Source: Amycolatopsis rifamycinica
GTDB lineage: Bacteria > Actinomycetota > Actinomycetes > Mycobacteriales > Pseudonocardiaceae
Assembly (NCBI RefSeq): GCF_000695625.1
Contig: NZ_JMQI01000034.1
Coordinates: 1-48,335, forward strand
Direction of reading: 5' to 3'
Length of the DNA stretch: 48,335 nt
Under the pieces are notes generated by a model that was not told where the DNA came from, made no database searches, and worked only from the letters and a program-made list of their open reading frames with translations. The position numbers were made by a program, and so were the translations under genes. Numbering within the stretch: position 1 is the stretch's first letter; each line of letters begins with the position of its first letter. Of the stretch, positions 40,901 through 47,600 are shown piece after piece.

Positions 40901-41274
40901 TAGCCGGACCCGATCGACGCGAGCAGCTGCGGGCCCTCGCCCTTGGCCCGGCCGGGTTCCAGCGCGCGCCGCAGGCCGGAGATGTAGGTGTAGATGGAGC
41001 CCTGCGCGCTCTGCGGTGGCGCGTCGCCCCAGACGGCGTCGATCAGCTCTTCGCGGGAAACCGTGCGGTTCGGGTGCATCGCCAGTGCGGCGAGGACCGT
41101 CCGGCGGTGCGCGGAGCCGAGGTCCAGCTCCGTTTCGCCCTGCCAGGCCTTGAGCGGGCCCAGCAGCTGGAGTCGCACAAGCGCGGCCGGAGGGTCCAGG
41201 GGGGCATGCCCCCCGGCCGGGGTCTGGGGCTCGGCCCCAGAGGGAGGCAGGGCGGAGCCGTCCGCGGCCGACAT
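37951..41274 (-). CDS. SARP/BTAD regulator with altered Walker A and no LuxR HTH (paralogue B)
   Basis: A 1107-residue paralogue of the next gene downstream. It has a winged helix (LVRLQLLGPLKAWQGETELD, LIDAVWGDAPPQSAQGSIYT), a BTAD domain, an ATPase domain and a helical repeat region. The P-loop reads GEPGSGRT, with Arg (codon CGG) where the Walker A Lys should be; Walker B (LVLVVDDLQWADD) is kept. The protein ends RRAEARMGPFGIRRAPSVRS, just where paralogue A continues into its LuxR HTH. ATG 41274 has AAGGGAG five bases upstream. The first about 30 residues are encoded by GC palindromes and have no counterpart in A. Confidence 0.9.
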   Translation of the reverse strand: MSAADGSALPPSGAEPQTPAGGHAPLDPPAALVRLQLLGPLKAWQGETELDLGSAHRRTVLAALAMHPNRTVSREELIDAVWGDAPPQSAQGSIYTYISGLRRALEPGRAKGEGPQLLASIGSGYSLRLAAEAIDVHRFETLREQAQHRQAAGDLRGALEAFDEALALWHGVPLSGLPGPFAAAQRARLTEVRLATVERRAEVVLESGGHAELVAELTALTREHPFRETLCGLLMRALARAGRRTEAIAVYADVRERLVESSGTEPGPALRRLHDELLAKPAVTPEPKPPPVSALPRVPAAALPERAEIFVGREAELDRLHEAVVGLGAGAGRSVWLQGEPGSGRTALLAEALAAAQDFSPAFAAADALDQRFALRPLLDALGVHPRATDARRAALAARLAERPGEDPVDDVLGLVRELCAEAPLVLVVDDLQWADDATLRVWRYLSRETRQLPLLLVGACRPVPRPAALDDLLDNDDITVLALPPLTEDATRELATELAGAPPGPGLQQLVSKAAGNPRYVREIVETLLAQSMIVLDGVHAHLDGSASQAIPPPLGSRITLYLSFLSSGTRDTLRWAALLGHEFSLADIAVATERPPTALVGAVDEAITSGVLVESGDRLAFRHPLVRRVLYEKTPAAMRVALHRQLAEAFAATGAPAERVAEQLAAAPAQVDPWVTGWLLEHIGTVATETPRIAVDLLRHAVTQGTLPPDARETLTATLARLLFWLGREPEAEARSVVARTSDSRRAAEMRWILAYVYYRRGDFAEATAELKRTLADADVPEMWRGRHEALLATLERLGDETALAPAGLHPLDDAALAVPKLDSLDDAAEPLDAARRIAATRAVPGEMHLAGAVHYYWLGRWPEALAELDAVIRDGAETASYVLRSPGSALLVHGVGALIAGHRGEPALARTHLDAADRQQWPPGLEPDGGDFLLAARALLAEQEGRPEAALAALSPLLEDNHPPAARHQWLPDLVRLALSLDDRQRLREALRLLEAEGEVPPAHAAAAAHCRGLVAGDPEPVLTAAGHYRAAGRLLKQAKATEDAAILLAESGELAEARTAFRTALTAYTKIGAVWDVRRAEARMGPFGIRRAPSVRSRAAAGE
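41199..41241. repeat. GC-rich palindrome pair inside the 5' coding end of SARP paralogue B
   Basis: GGGGGGCATGCCCCCC (41199-41214) is a perfect palindrome, and TCTGGGGC/GCCCCAGA (41223-41241) a second stem. They encode the N-terminal Pro/Ala/Gly residues of the regulator and resemble the intergenic GGGGCGGAGCCCC element at 42654-42670. Confidence 0.6.
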
Positions 41275-41446
41275 CGGTCTCCCTTCGTGCGCGACGAATC
41301 GTCACGCGCCGGATGCCTGCTGTGAGCATACGCGGACGTCGTGAACCGGCAGGCAAGGATGGCGGACATTCGGGCAAGGGCACCGGGGCGGGGTTTCGCC
41401 CTGCCGCGGCGTGCGCCACGCTCGGGAGGCCCGAGAGGAGCCGCGG

Positions 41447-41692
41447 ATGCCGACCGAGGACATGCAGCGGGCCGCCGCTTGCTTCGCGTACGCCCTGGAA
41501 GGCGTCCGCTCCCGCCTGCGCGACGTCAACAGCGAGATGGCGATGGTGCAGGCGTCGTGGCGCGGGGAGGCGTCGGTGCGGTTCGGCCAGGCCATGAACG
41601 ACTGGGAGCAGGAGTTCGACGTGATCCTGTCGCGGCTGGCGCAGCTGCTGGAGGCGACCGGCGGCCCGATGCCGCGGCCGCGCCTGCCGTGA
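41447..41692 (+). CDS. WXG100-family protein (ESX-type), first of pair
   Basis: An 81-residue helical-hairpin protein: MQRAAACFAYALEGVRSRLR, then the turn QASWRGEASVRF with Trp38-Arg-Gly40, then NDWEQEFDVILSRLAQLLEA. WXG100 proteins dimerise as four-helix bundles and are exported by type VII (ESX) systems. GAGAGGAG lies six bases before ATG 41447. Its stop overlaps the next gene (GTGA), so the pair is translationally coupled. No EccC/FtsK-type ATPase or other ESX component is in this window. Confidence 0.85.
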   Translation: MPTEDMQRAAACFAYALEGVRSRLRDVNSEMAMVQASWRGEASVRFGQAMNDWEQEFDVILSRLAQLLEATGGPMPRPRLP

Positions 41693-41934
41693 CGCGCCTC
41701 GACTTCAGCTTCGCCGACTTGGTGCTCCACCGGATGGGCACGATCACCGGCGAGCTGGGCGAGCTGCTGACCGACCTGGAGTCCCGGGTCGAGCCGGAGC
41801 TGGCCGGCTGGACGCCGGAAGCGCGGGCGGAGTACTGGCGCGCCAAGCGCGACTGGGCCCGCGCGGCCGAGCGGCTGCCCGGGTGCCTGGAGCGGGCGCG
41901 GGCGGCGTTCGGGGAGCTGTCTTCACGGGCGTGA
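41689..41934 (+). CDS. WXG100-like partner protein, second of pair
   Basis: An 81-residue helical protein (LDFSFADLVLHRMGTITGEL, then AGWTPEARAEYWRAKRDWAR). The turn has WTP in place of WXG, with the Tyr49 and Trp56 spacing typical of the second member of actinobacterial ESX pairs. GTG 41689 overlaps the preceding stop by 4 nt. The open frame extending upstream on this strand is antisense filler. Its last codons overlap the palindrome that controls the LuxR gene downstream. Confidence 0.75.
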   Translation: MTRLDFSFADLVLHRMGTITGELGELLTDLESRVEPELAGWTPEARAEYWRAKRDWARAAERLPGCLERARAAFGELSSRA

Positions 41935-41938
41935 AGAC
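41919..41938. promoter_or_regulatory. LuxR-paralogue palindrome, copy B
   Basis: GTCTTCACGGGCGTGAAGAC: perfect 9-nt arms around two bases, overlapping the stop codon of the WXG100 partner gene. It shares the CTTCACG/CGTGAAG arms with copy A at 28984. Confidence 0.65.
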
Positions 41939-41951
41939 GGAATAGGGAAGG

Positions 41952-41974
41952 CGTGAAGACGCGCCGTCCACACT
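41952..41974 (+). promoter_or_regulatory. half-site plus -10, LuxR-B promoter
   Basis: CGTGAAG (41952-41958), 22 bp after the second arm of the palindrome, then 10 nt, then CACACTGCCC with CACACT at 41969-41974. The ATG at 41981 follows six bases after CACACT and has no ribosome site, so the transcript is probably leaderless. Confidence 0.55.
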
Positions 41975-41980
41975 GCCCCC

Positions 41981-42583
41981 ATGAAGCCCGTCGAAGTGAG
42001 CGTCCTCGCCTCGGACCCGATCACGCACGCCGGCGCGGTGAGCCTGCTGGACAACCATCCCGACGTCCGGCTGACCGACCTGGTGCCGGACGTGCTGCTG
42101 GTGATGGAGGACCACGTCACCGAGGCCGTCCTGGGCCAGATCCGGGCGGCCAAGGCCACCCACGTCGTGCTGGTCGTCGAGCACTTCCGCGAGAGCGACC
42201 TGATGGCGGCCCTGGAGTGCGGGGTGGTGGCGATCCTGCCGCGCCGCGAGACGGGCGGCGCCGAGCTGGTGTCGGCGGTGCTCGCCGCGGGCGACGGCAC
42301 GGCCAACCTGCCGCCGCGGCTGCAGGGCGCGCTGCTCGCGCAGGTCCAGCGGATGCGCAAGGACGTCCTGGAGCCGAACGGGCTCACGCTCTCCGGCCTC
42401 GCGGCCCGCGAGTGCGACGTGCTGCGGCTGGTCGCCGAGGGGTTCGGGACCGAGGAGATCGCGGCGAAGCTGTGCTACTCCGAGCGGACCGTGAAGAACG
42501 TGCTCTACGGCCTGATGACGCGCTGCGGCCTGAACAACCGCGCCCACGCCGTCGCCTACGCGCTGCGGGCGGGCGCGATCTGA
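41981..42583 (+). CDS. atypical LuxR-family regulator B (pseudo-receiver + HTH)
   Basis: A 200-residue paralogue of the regulator at 29087. The receiver-like N-terminus (EVSVLASDPITHAGAVSLLD, DVLLVMEDHVTEAVLGQIRA) lacks the normal phospho-Asp motif. The LuxR HTH is LSGLAARECDVLRLVAEGFG then KLCYSERTVKNVLYGLMTRC. It lies 46 nt after the WXG100 pair, and the shared palindrome suggests that both paralogues bind similar sites. No ribosome site precedes the ATG. What it controls besides itself is not shown; candidates are the flanking WXG100 genes. Confidence 0.87.
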   Translation: MKPVEVSVLASDPITHAGAVSLLDNHPDVRLTDLVPDVLLVMEDHVTEAVLGQIRAAKATHVVLVVEHFRESDLMAALECGVVAILPRRETGGAELVSAVLAAGDGTANLPPRLQGALLAQVQRMRKDVLEPNGLTLSGLAARECDVLRLVAEGFGTEEIAAKLCYSERTVKNVLYGLMTRCGLNNRAHAVAYALRAGAI

Positions 42584-42625
42584 GACATTCTCTTTGCTGC
42601 TGTCACGTTTCACTGGCTGCTTTTC

Positions 42626-42670
42626 GGGGGTTCCGGGTGGCGGAGCCCCCGGCCCGGGGCGGAGCCCCGG
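42626..42670. repeat. two adjacent GC-rich hairpins
   Basis: GGGGG-T-TCCG with CGGA-G-CCCCC (42626-42650), then CCGGGGC with GCCCCGG (42654-42670). They lie between the LuxR-B stop and the amidase start and may terminate the LuxR transcript; the second shares GGGGC-N-GAGCCCC with the palindrome inside SARP paralogue B. Confidence 0.65.
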
Positions 42671-42692
42671 ATGTTGCAGCTAGGGTCCGATC

Positions 42693-44018
42693 ATGGTGCT
42701 CACGGCAGTGGAGATCGCGGCCTCCGTCCGGGCCGGGCAGCTCGATCCGGTCCAGGTCACCGAGGAGGCCCTCGACCGGATCGCCGCGGCGGACGGGGTC
42801 ATCGGCGCCTTCCGCCGGGTGCGTGCCGAAGAGGCGCTGAAGGAGGCCGCGGAGGTGGCCGCGCGGCCCGATCTCGCGTCGCTGCCGCTGGCGGGGGTGC
42901 CCGTCGCGGTCAAGGACGTCACGGAGATGGCCGGCGAATACGCGTCGCACGGTTCGCTCGCGGGCGCGGCCACGCGGGTGGCCGCGGACGGCGAGATCGT
43001 GGCGCGGCTGCGGGCGGCCGGCGCGGTGATCGTCGGGCTGACGCGGGTGCCCGAGCTGTGCATCTGGCCGATGAGCGACACCCCGGACGGCATCGCCCGC
43101 AACCCGTGGGACCCGACGTACGCGGCGGGCGGCTCGTCGGGCGGCAGCGCGGCCGCGGTGGCGGCGGGCCTGGTCCCGCTGGCCCACGGCTCGGACGGCA
43201 TGGGCTCGGTCCGCCTCCCGGCGGCGATGTGCGGCCTGGTGGGGCTGAAGCCGGGCGCGGACCTGCTGGCGGAGGGCGGCTGGTTCGGCATGTCGGTCCA
43301 CGGCCCCCTGGCGACGACGGTCGCCGACACGGCGTTGCTGCTGTCGGTGCTGGCCGACTCGCCGGCGCTGGCCAAGGTGCCGTCGCCGTCCCCGGTCCGC
43401 ATCGGCATGTCGACGACGGTGCCGCTGCTGCCGACGCCGGTCCCGAAGGAGCTGGTGGCGGCGGTCTCGACGGCGGCGGCCCACCTGACGGCGGCGGGCC
43501 ACACCGTCACCCCGGAGGCCCCGCGCTACCCGGCGACGATGGTGCTGGGCATGACGGCCCGCTGGCTGGCGGGCCCGGCGGAGCAGGCCCGGGCGTTCGA
43601 CGTTTCGCGTCTGCAGCGCCGCACGCGAGCCCACATCCGTGCGGGATGGCTGGTCCAGCGGGCGGGCCTGATCCGCCCGCGCACGCGCGACCGCTGGGTG
43701 GCCCGGGCGGAGGAGTTCTTCGCGACGCACGAGGTGCTGCTGACGCCGACGCTGTCGCACTGGCCGGTGAAGGCGGGCCGCTGGCACGAGAAGGGGTGGC
43801 TGGCGAACGTCCTGCCGTCGACGCGCCTGGCGGGTTTCACGGGCCAGTGGAACTTCGCGGGCTACCCGGCGATCACGGTCCCGGCGGGCCGGTCGGCGGT
43901 GTCGGGCTTGCCGACGTCGGTCCAGCTGGTGGCCCGCCCGGGAGGGGAGTCGCTGCTGCTGGGCTTGGCGGCCCAGCTGGAGGCGGCGAACCCGTGGCCC
44001 CGAACGGCCCGCAAGTAA
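42693..44018 (+). CDS. amidase-signature-family hydrolase
   Basis: A 441-residue amidase. The Ser-cisSer-Lys triad is supplied by Lys in PVAVKDVTEM, the cis-Ser in AAGGSSGGSAAAVAAG and the nucleophile Ser in GSDGMGSVRLPA (most members have GSDTGGSIR; here GM replaces TG before the Ser). It hydrolyses a carboxamide, or is a GatA-like paralogue; the lone gene, without gatB or gatC, makes tRNA amidation unlikely. The C-terminus FAGYPAITVPAG is typical of the family. The start codon has only a weak ribosome site. Followed by a strong terminator. Confidence 0.92.
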   Translation: MVLTAVEIAASVRAGQLDPVQVTEEALDRIAAADGVIGAFRRVRAEEALKEAAEVAARPDLASLPLAGVPVAVKDVTEMAGEYASHGSLAGAATRVAADGEIVARLRAAGAVIVGLTRVPELCIWPMSDTPDGIARNPWDPTYAAGGSSGGSAAAVAAGLVPLAHGSDGMGSVRLPAAMCGLVGLKPGADLLAEGGWFGMSVHGPLATTVADTALLLSVLADSPALAKVPSPSPVRIGMSTTVPLLPTPVPKELVAAVSTAAAHLTAAGHTVTPEAPRYPATMVLGMTARWLAGPAEQARAFDVSRLQRRTRAHIRAGWLVQRAGLIRPRTRDRWVARAEEFFATHEVLLTPTLSHWPVKAGRWHEKGWLANVLPSTRLAGFTGQWNFAGYPAITVPAGRSAVSGLPTSVQLVARPGGESLLLGLAAQLEAANPWPRTARK

Positions 44019-44126
44019 GTGCCCCCAAGGCCACAGCGGGGGCTCGAGTACCGCGCTCGGCGGGCCGGAACTGTCGGTGCCTGCCGGTAGCGTGGAAAAC
44101 GGGGGCTGCTCAGGCCCGGAACGCAG

Positions 44127-44161
44127 CGAAGGCCGCCTCGAAGCACTCGAGGCGGCCTTCG
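44127..44161. terminator. bidirectional hairpin terminator
   Basis: CGAAGGCCGCCTCGA (44127-44141) pairs perfectly with 44147-44161 across AGCAC. It lies between the convergent amidase and DivIVA-like genes. Confidence 0.9.
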
Positions 44162-44196
44162 CGAAGGTCCAGCGCGGCCAAGGTGGTCGCCGCGGG

Positions 44197-45399
44197 TCAG
44201 TTGCCCGGCTTGCTTCCCGTCGGCGACAGCGGCTTCGCGCCATTGCCGTTCGCCGGCTTGGTCGCCGGGCCGTTCGAGTTCGCCGGCTTGGCCGCCTGAG
44301 GCGCCGGCTTCGCCGCTTGCGGCGTCGGCTTGGCTGCCTGAGGCGCCGGCTTCGGAGCCGTGGCCGGCTTGGCCGCCACCGCCGGCTTCGGCGCCGCCGA
44401 CTTCGGGATGGACGGCTGCACCACCGGAACCACCGGCCCCGCCGGGGTGGTCGCCGACTCCGAGTCGCCGCCGACCAGCCTCGACGCCTGCGGGATCACC
44501 GCTTCCTCCGGCAGCGCCGCCAGCTGCGTCTCGCTGCGGTTGAGGATGTCCTCCGCCAGCGCCAGGCTCTTCCGCGCCTGCTCGCGGATCTCCGCCAGCC
44601 GCTCGACCTTGCGGTTGGCCGCCGTCGTGCGCTGGGCCGCCTGGGTGGTCGCCTCGTCGAGGCGCCGCTTGGCTTCCGCCGTCGCCTCGTCCAGGCGCCG
44701 CTTCGCCTCCGCCGTCGCCTCCGCGAGACGGCGCTCCGCCTGGTTCTTGCTCGCCGTGCGCTGGTCCGCGATGTGCTTCTCCAGCGCCGCCTTCTGGGCC
44801 GCCTGGGACGCCTCGAATTCGCGCTCCAGCTTCCGGCGCTTCCGCTCGGCCTCGTTGTCCAGCAGCTCCCGCCGCTGGGCCGCCTCGACCGTCAGCCGCT
44901 GGACCTCGGCGCGCGTCTCCGCCAGCGCCGCCTCGTGCTCGGAGTGCAGCAGGTCGGCCTGCTTGTCCAGCTCCGCGACCAGCTTCGAGTACCGCTCCCG
45001 CAGCTTCGTCGACGCCTCCGTCGAGGACGCCCACGTCTTCTCCGCGGCCACCTCGGCGCGCTTGATGATCTCGTCGGCGCGGGCCTGCGCCAGCGTCACC
45101 GTGCGCTGCATCCGCTCGTCGAGGTCCTCGAGCCGCTCCGGCGGCTTCTTCAGCTCCTCGACGCGCGCTTCCAGCGCCGCGACCTGCTGCCGGACGGCCT
45201 CGACCTCGCGGGTCGCGGCGGCGGCCTGCGCCGCGGCGGCGTCGCGTTCGCTGAGCACGCGGCGCAGCTGGGCTTCGACGTGGTCGAGGTACTGCCGGAC
45301 TTCGTTGCGGTCGAAGCCGTGCCATGCCTGGGTGTACTCACGACGGAGGGGGAGGAGGCCGTTGAGGGCGGTTGCGGCGGGGTCGCGCTCAGGAACCAT
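44197..45399 (-). CDS. DivIVA-like coiled-coil protein with repetitive C-terminal tail
   Basis: A 400-residue protein. The N-terminus (YTQAWHGFDRNEVRQYLDHV) has the membrane-binding DivIVA-type motif. Residues about 45-300 are an almost unbroken coiled coil (heptads of Ala/Glu/Arg/Lys, with tandem RRLDEATAEAK units near residue 240). The tail is low-complexity Pro/Ala/Lys with a 7-residue repeat, PQAAKPA. Proteins of this kind organise polar growth, cell-wall synthesis or cytoskeleton-like scaffolds in actinomycetes. The ATG lacks a ribosome site, but a TACGGT -10 lies exactly seven bases upstream, implying a leaderless mRNA. Confidence 0.87.
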   Translation of the reverse strand: MVPERDPAATALNGLLPLRREYTQAWHGFDRNEVRQYLDHVEAQLRRVLSERDAAAAQAAAATREVEAVRQQVAALEARVEELKKPPERLEDLDERMQRTVTLAQARADEIIKRAEVAAEKTWASSTEASTKLRERYSKLVAELDKQADLLHSEHEAALAETRAEVQRLTVEAAQRRELLDNEAERKRRKLEREFEASQAAQKAALEKHIADQRTASKNQAERRLAEATAEAKRRLDEATAEAKRRLDEATTQAAQRTTAANRKVERLAEIREQARKSLALAEDILNRSETQLAALPEEAVIPQASRLVGGDSESATTPAGPVVPVVQPSIPKSAAPKPAVAAKPATAPKPAPQAAKPTPQAAKPAPQAAKPANSNGPATKPANGNGAKPLSPTGSKPGN

Positions 45400-45406
45400 G
45401 CGCCCG

Positions 45407-45412
45407 ACCGTA
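45407..45412 (-). promoter_or_regulatory. -10 element of a leaderless promoter (DivIVA-like gene)
   Basis: TACGGT on the minus strand ends seven bases before the ATG at 45399, the spacing expected when transcription starts at the A of the start codon. No good -35 is visible. Confidence 0.5.
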
Positions 45413-45504
45413 CCCGGGCACCCGCCGCCTCCGCCGTCCGGCTTAACGAATCACCAACACGTGTCGCCGTGTCGCCGGAATGGCCTCATCCCGGAAACCC
45501 TCAG

Positions 45505-47499
45505 TCACCAGTGGAAGCCGCGCGAAAGCCGGGCCAGCGCCATCGCCGCGCGCGAGAGGTGTTTCTCGCCACGTCCGATCTTGAGTTCGCCCGAACCGCC
45601 CGCCGCGGCGGAATCCGGGAAGATCCGGAAACCCTGGTACGCGATCGCGTCGGTGAGCCCCGGCGTGAGCGTGTAGGCCAGCCCGATCGCCTGCCCCGCC
45701 GGGGTCCCGATGTGCTTCGGCCGCTCGACGAGCGCCTTCATCACCATGTCCGCGGCCTGCTCCGGCGACTTCGTCGGGAACGCGTCGTAGATCTTCGTCG
45801 GCCGGATCATCGGCGTGCGCACGAGCGGCATGTGGATGGTGGTGAACGTGATCCCGTCGCCGTGGGTCTCGGTCGCCGCGATGCGCGAGAAGTAGTCCAG
45901 CGCCGCCTTCGACGCCGCGTACGCCGAGAAGCGCGGCGCGATGCCCTGGACGCCGATCGACGACACGTTCACGATGTGCCCGAACTTCCGCTCCGACATG
46001 TGCGGAAGCACCGCGAGGATCAGCCGCACCGCGCCGAAGTAGTTGATCGCCATCGCGCGCTCGTAGTCGTGCATCCGGTCGTAGGACAGCTTGATCGAGC
46101 GGCGGATCGACCGGCCGGCGTTGTTGACCAGCATGTCGATCCGGCCGTGTTCGGCCAGCATCGCGTCGACGGCCTTGCGCACCGAGTCCTCGTCGGTCAG
46201 GTCGGCCGGGTACACCGACGCCGTGCCGCCGGCCGCGACGATCTCGTCGCGGACCTCTTCCAGCTCGGGCTGCCGGCGCGCGACGAGCAACGGGACGCCG
46301 CCCGCGGCGGCGACCTTCAGCGCCGTCGCGCGGCCGATGCCCGAGGACGCGCCGGTGATGATCACGCGGCGGCCGTCCAGCTCGCCGCGCGGGCCGTGCT
46401 TGCGCGCGCGGAACGGGTCGAGGTGCTCGCGCCAGTAGCGCCACAGCGTCGGCGCGTACTCCTCCAGCCGCGGGACCTCGACGGTGCCGGCCAGTGCCTT
46501 GCGCGTCTCGGCCGAGGAGAACACCGACGGGAACGCCATCGTGTCCAGCAGCACCGGCGGGATGCCGAACCGCTCCAGCACGGCGTCGCGCGCGATGCTG
46601 ACGCCGGGGATGTGCTCGGTCAGCTTGACCAGCCCGACGATCCGCTTGGAGATCCCTTCGCCGAGCTGCACGGTGATCGTCGGCGCGCCCGCGGCCCGCG
46701 CGAAGGCGTTGTACACCGAGACGACCGGCTGCGGCTCGGGGTTGACCAGGTGGAAGGCGTGGCCGTCGAGGCCCGGCTTGACCACCAGCTCCAGCAGCGC
46801 CTTGGCGACGTAGTCGACCGGCACGATGTTGGTGTCGCCGAGGTCGGGGCCGACGACCGGCAGCACGTCGGGCAGCCCGGCGAGCCGGTTGATGGCGGGG
46901 AAGAGGTAGTACGGGCCGTCGATCTTGTCCATTTCGCCGGTCTCGGAGTGCCCGACGACGACGGCCGGCCGGTACACCCGCCACGGCACCCGGTCCTGCT
47001 CGCGGACGATCTTCTCGGCTTCGAACTTGGTCCGGTGGTACGGCGTGACGAGCCGCTGCCCGGCGTCGAACATCTCCTCGGTGAAGACGCCTTCGTGGTC
47101 GCCCGCGACGGCCACCGACGACACGTGGTGGAGGCAGCCCGCGCGCAGGTCCGCGGCGAGGTCGACGACGGCCCGCGTACCGTCCACATTGGCCTTGATG
47201 CTGGCTTCGTCGTCGGCGGTGAGGTCGTAGAGCGCGGCGAGGTGGACGATGTGGTCGACGCTCCCGCGCAGCTGCTCGCGGTCGGCTTCGGACACGCCGA
47301 GCAGCGGCTCGCCGAGGTCGCCGGTGACGAGCGTGACGCGGTCGGAGTGCGGCCACTGGTCCACCAGCGCGGCCAGCTTGGCCCGCGAGGACGCGCGCAC
47401 CACGAGGGTGACGCGGTCGTCGTCGGGGCGGGAGAGCAGCAGCCGGGTGAAGTGACGCCCGATCAGTCCGGTCGCCCCGGTCACCAAGAACGTCGCCAT
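45505..47499 (-). CDS. two-domain SDR, probable fatty acyl-CoA reductase
   Basis: A 664-residue fusion of two NAD(P)-dependent reductases. Residues 1-360 are an extended SDR (FLVTGATGLIGRHFTRLL; active-site YHRTKFEAEKIV). Residues 365-600 are a classical SDR (RRVIITGASSGIGRATALKV, MLVNNAGRSI, YAASKAALDYFSR). Length and order match bacterial fatty acyl-CoA reductases (Maqu_2220 type; mycobacterial AcrA1/FcrA-like) that convert acyl-CoA to aldehyde and on to fatty alcohol, as for wax-ester synthesis. The C-terminus ends ALARLSRGFHW. ATG 47499 with GAGGTG upstream is chosen; the longer open frame beyond it overlaps the sortase gene antisense. A dyad operator lies upstream. Confidence 0.9.
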   Translation of the reverse strand: MATFLVTGATGLIGRHFTRLLLSRPDDDRVTLVVRASSRAKLAALVDQWPHSDRVTLVTGDLGEPLLGVSEADREQLRGSVDHIVHLAALYDLTADDEASIKANVDGTRAVVDLAADLRAGCLHHVSSVAVAGDHEGVFTEEMFDAGQRLVTPYHRTKFEAEKIVREQDRVPWRVYRPAVVVGHSETGEMDKIDGPYYLFPAINRLAGLPDVLPVVGPDLGDTNIVPVDYVAKALLELVVKPGLDGHAFHLVNPEPQPVVSVYNAFARAAGAPTITVQLGEGISKRIVGLVKLTEHIPGVSIARDAVLERFGIPPVLLDTMAFPSVFSSAETRKALAGTVEVPRLEEYAPTLWRYWREHLDPFRARKHGPRGELDGRRVIITGASSGIGRATALKVAAAGGVPLLVARRQPELEEVRDEIVAAGGTASVYPADLTDEDSVRKAVDAMLAEHGRIDMLVNNAGRSIRRSIKLSYDRMHDYERAMAINYFGAVRLILAVLPHMSERKFGHIVNVSSIGVQGIAPRFSAYAASKAALDYFSRIAATETHGDGITFTTIHMPLVRTPMIRPTKIYDAFPTKSPEQAADMVMKALVERPKHIGTPAGQAIGLAYTLTPGLTDAIAYQGFRIFPDSAAAGGSGELKIGRGEKHLSRAAMALARLSRGFHW

Positions 47500-47584
47500 C
47501 TGTCTCACACCTCTCGCCGCCTCGCCCTGACCCTGGGCATTCTGCTGCATGCCGACGTCGAGGACCACCATGCCGGAACGTGAT

Positions 47585-47600
47585 GTTACCCACGAGTAAC
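47585..47600. promoter_or_regulatory. dyad operator upstream of the acyl-CoA reductase
   Basis: GTTACCCACGAGTAAC: GTTAC/GTAAC arms with a near-symmetric centre, 86 nt upstream of the reductase start and touching the sortase stop codon. It has the appearance of a TetR-family operator; the cognate repressor is not identified. Confidence 0.5.

Noticed and set aside
44090..44165. Small SRP RNA-like string (CTCAGGCCCGGAACGCAGC) before the 44127 hairpin
   Set aside because: The GGAA-like loop is present, but the flanking stem has a C-C mismatch, the asymmetric loop lacks the canonical AGCA, and the outer helix does not form; the downstream hairpin is a simple terminator.
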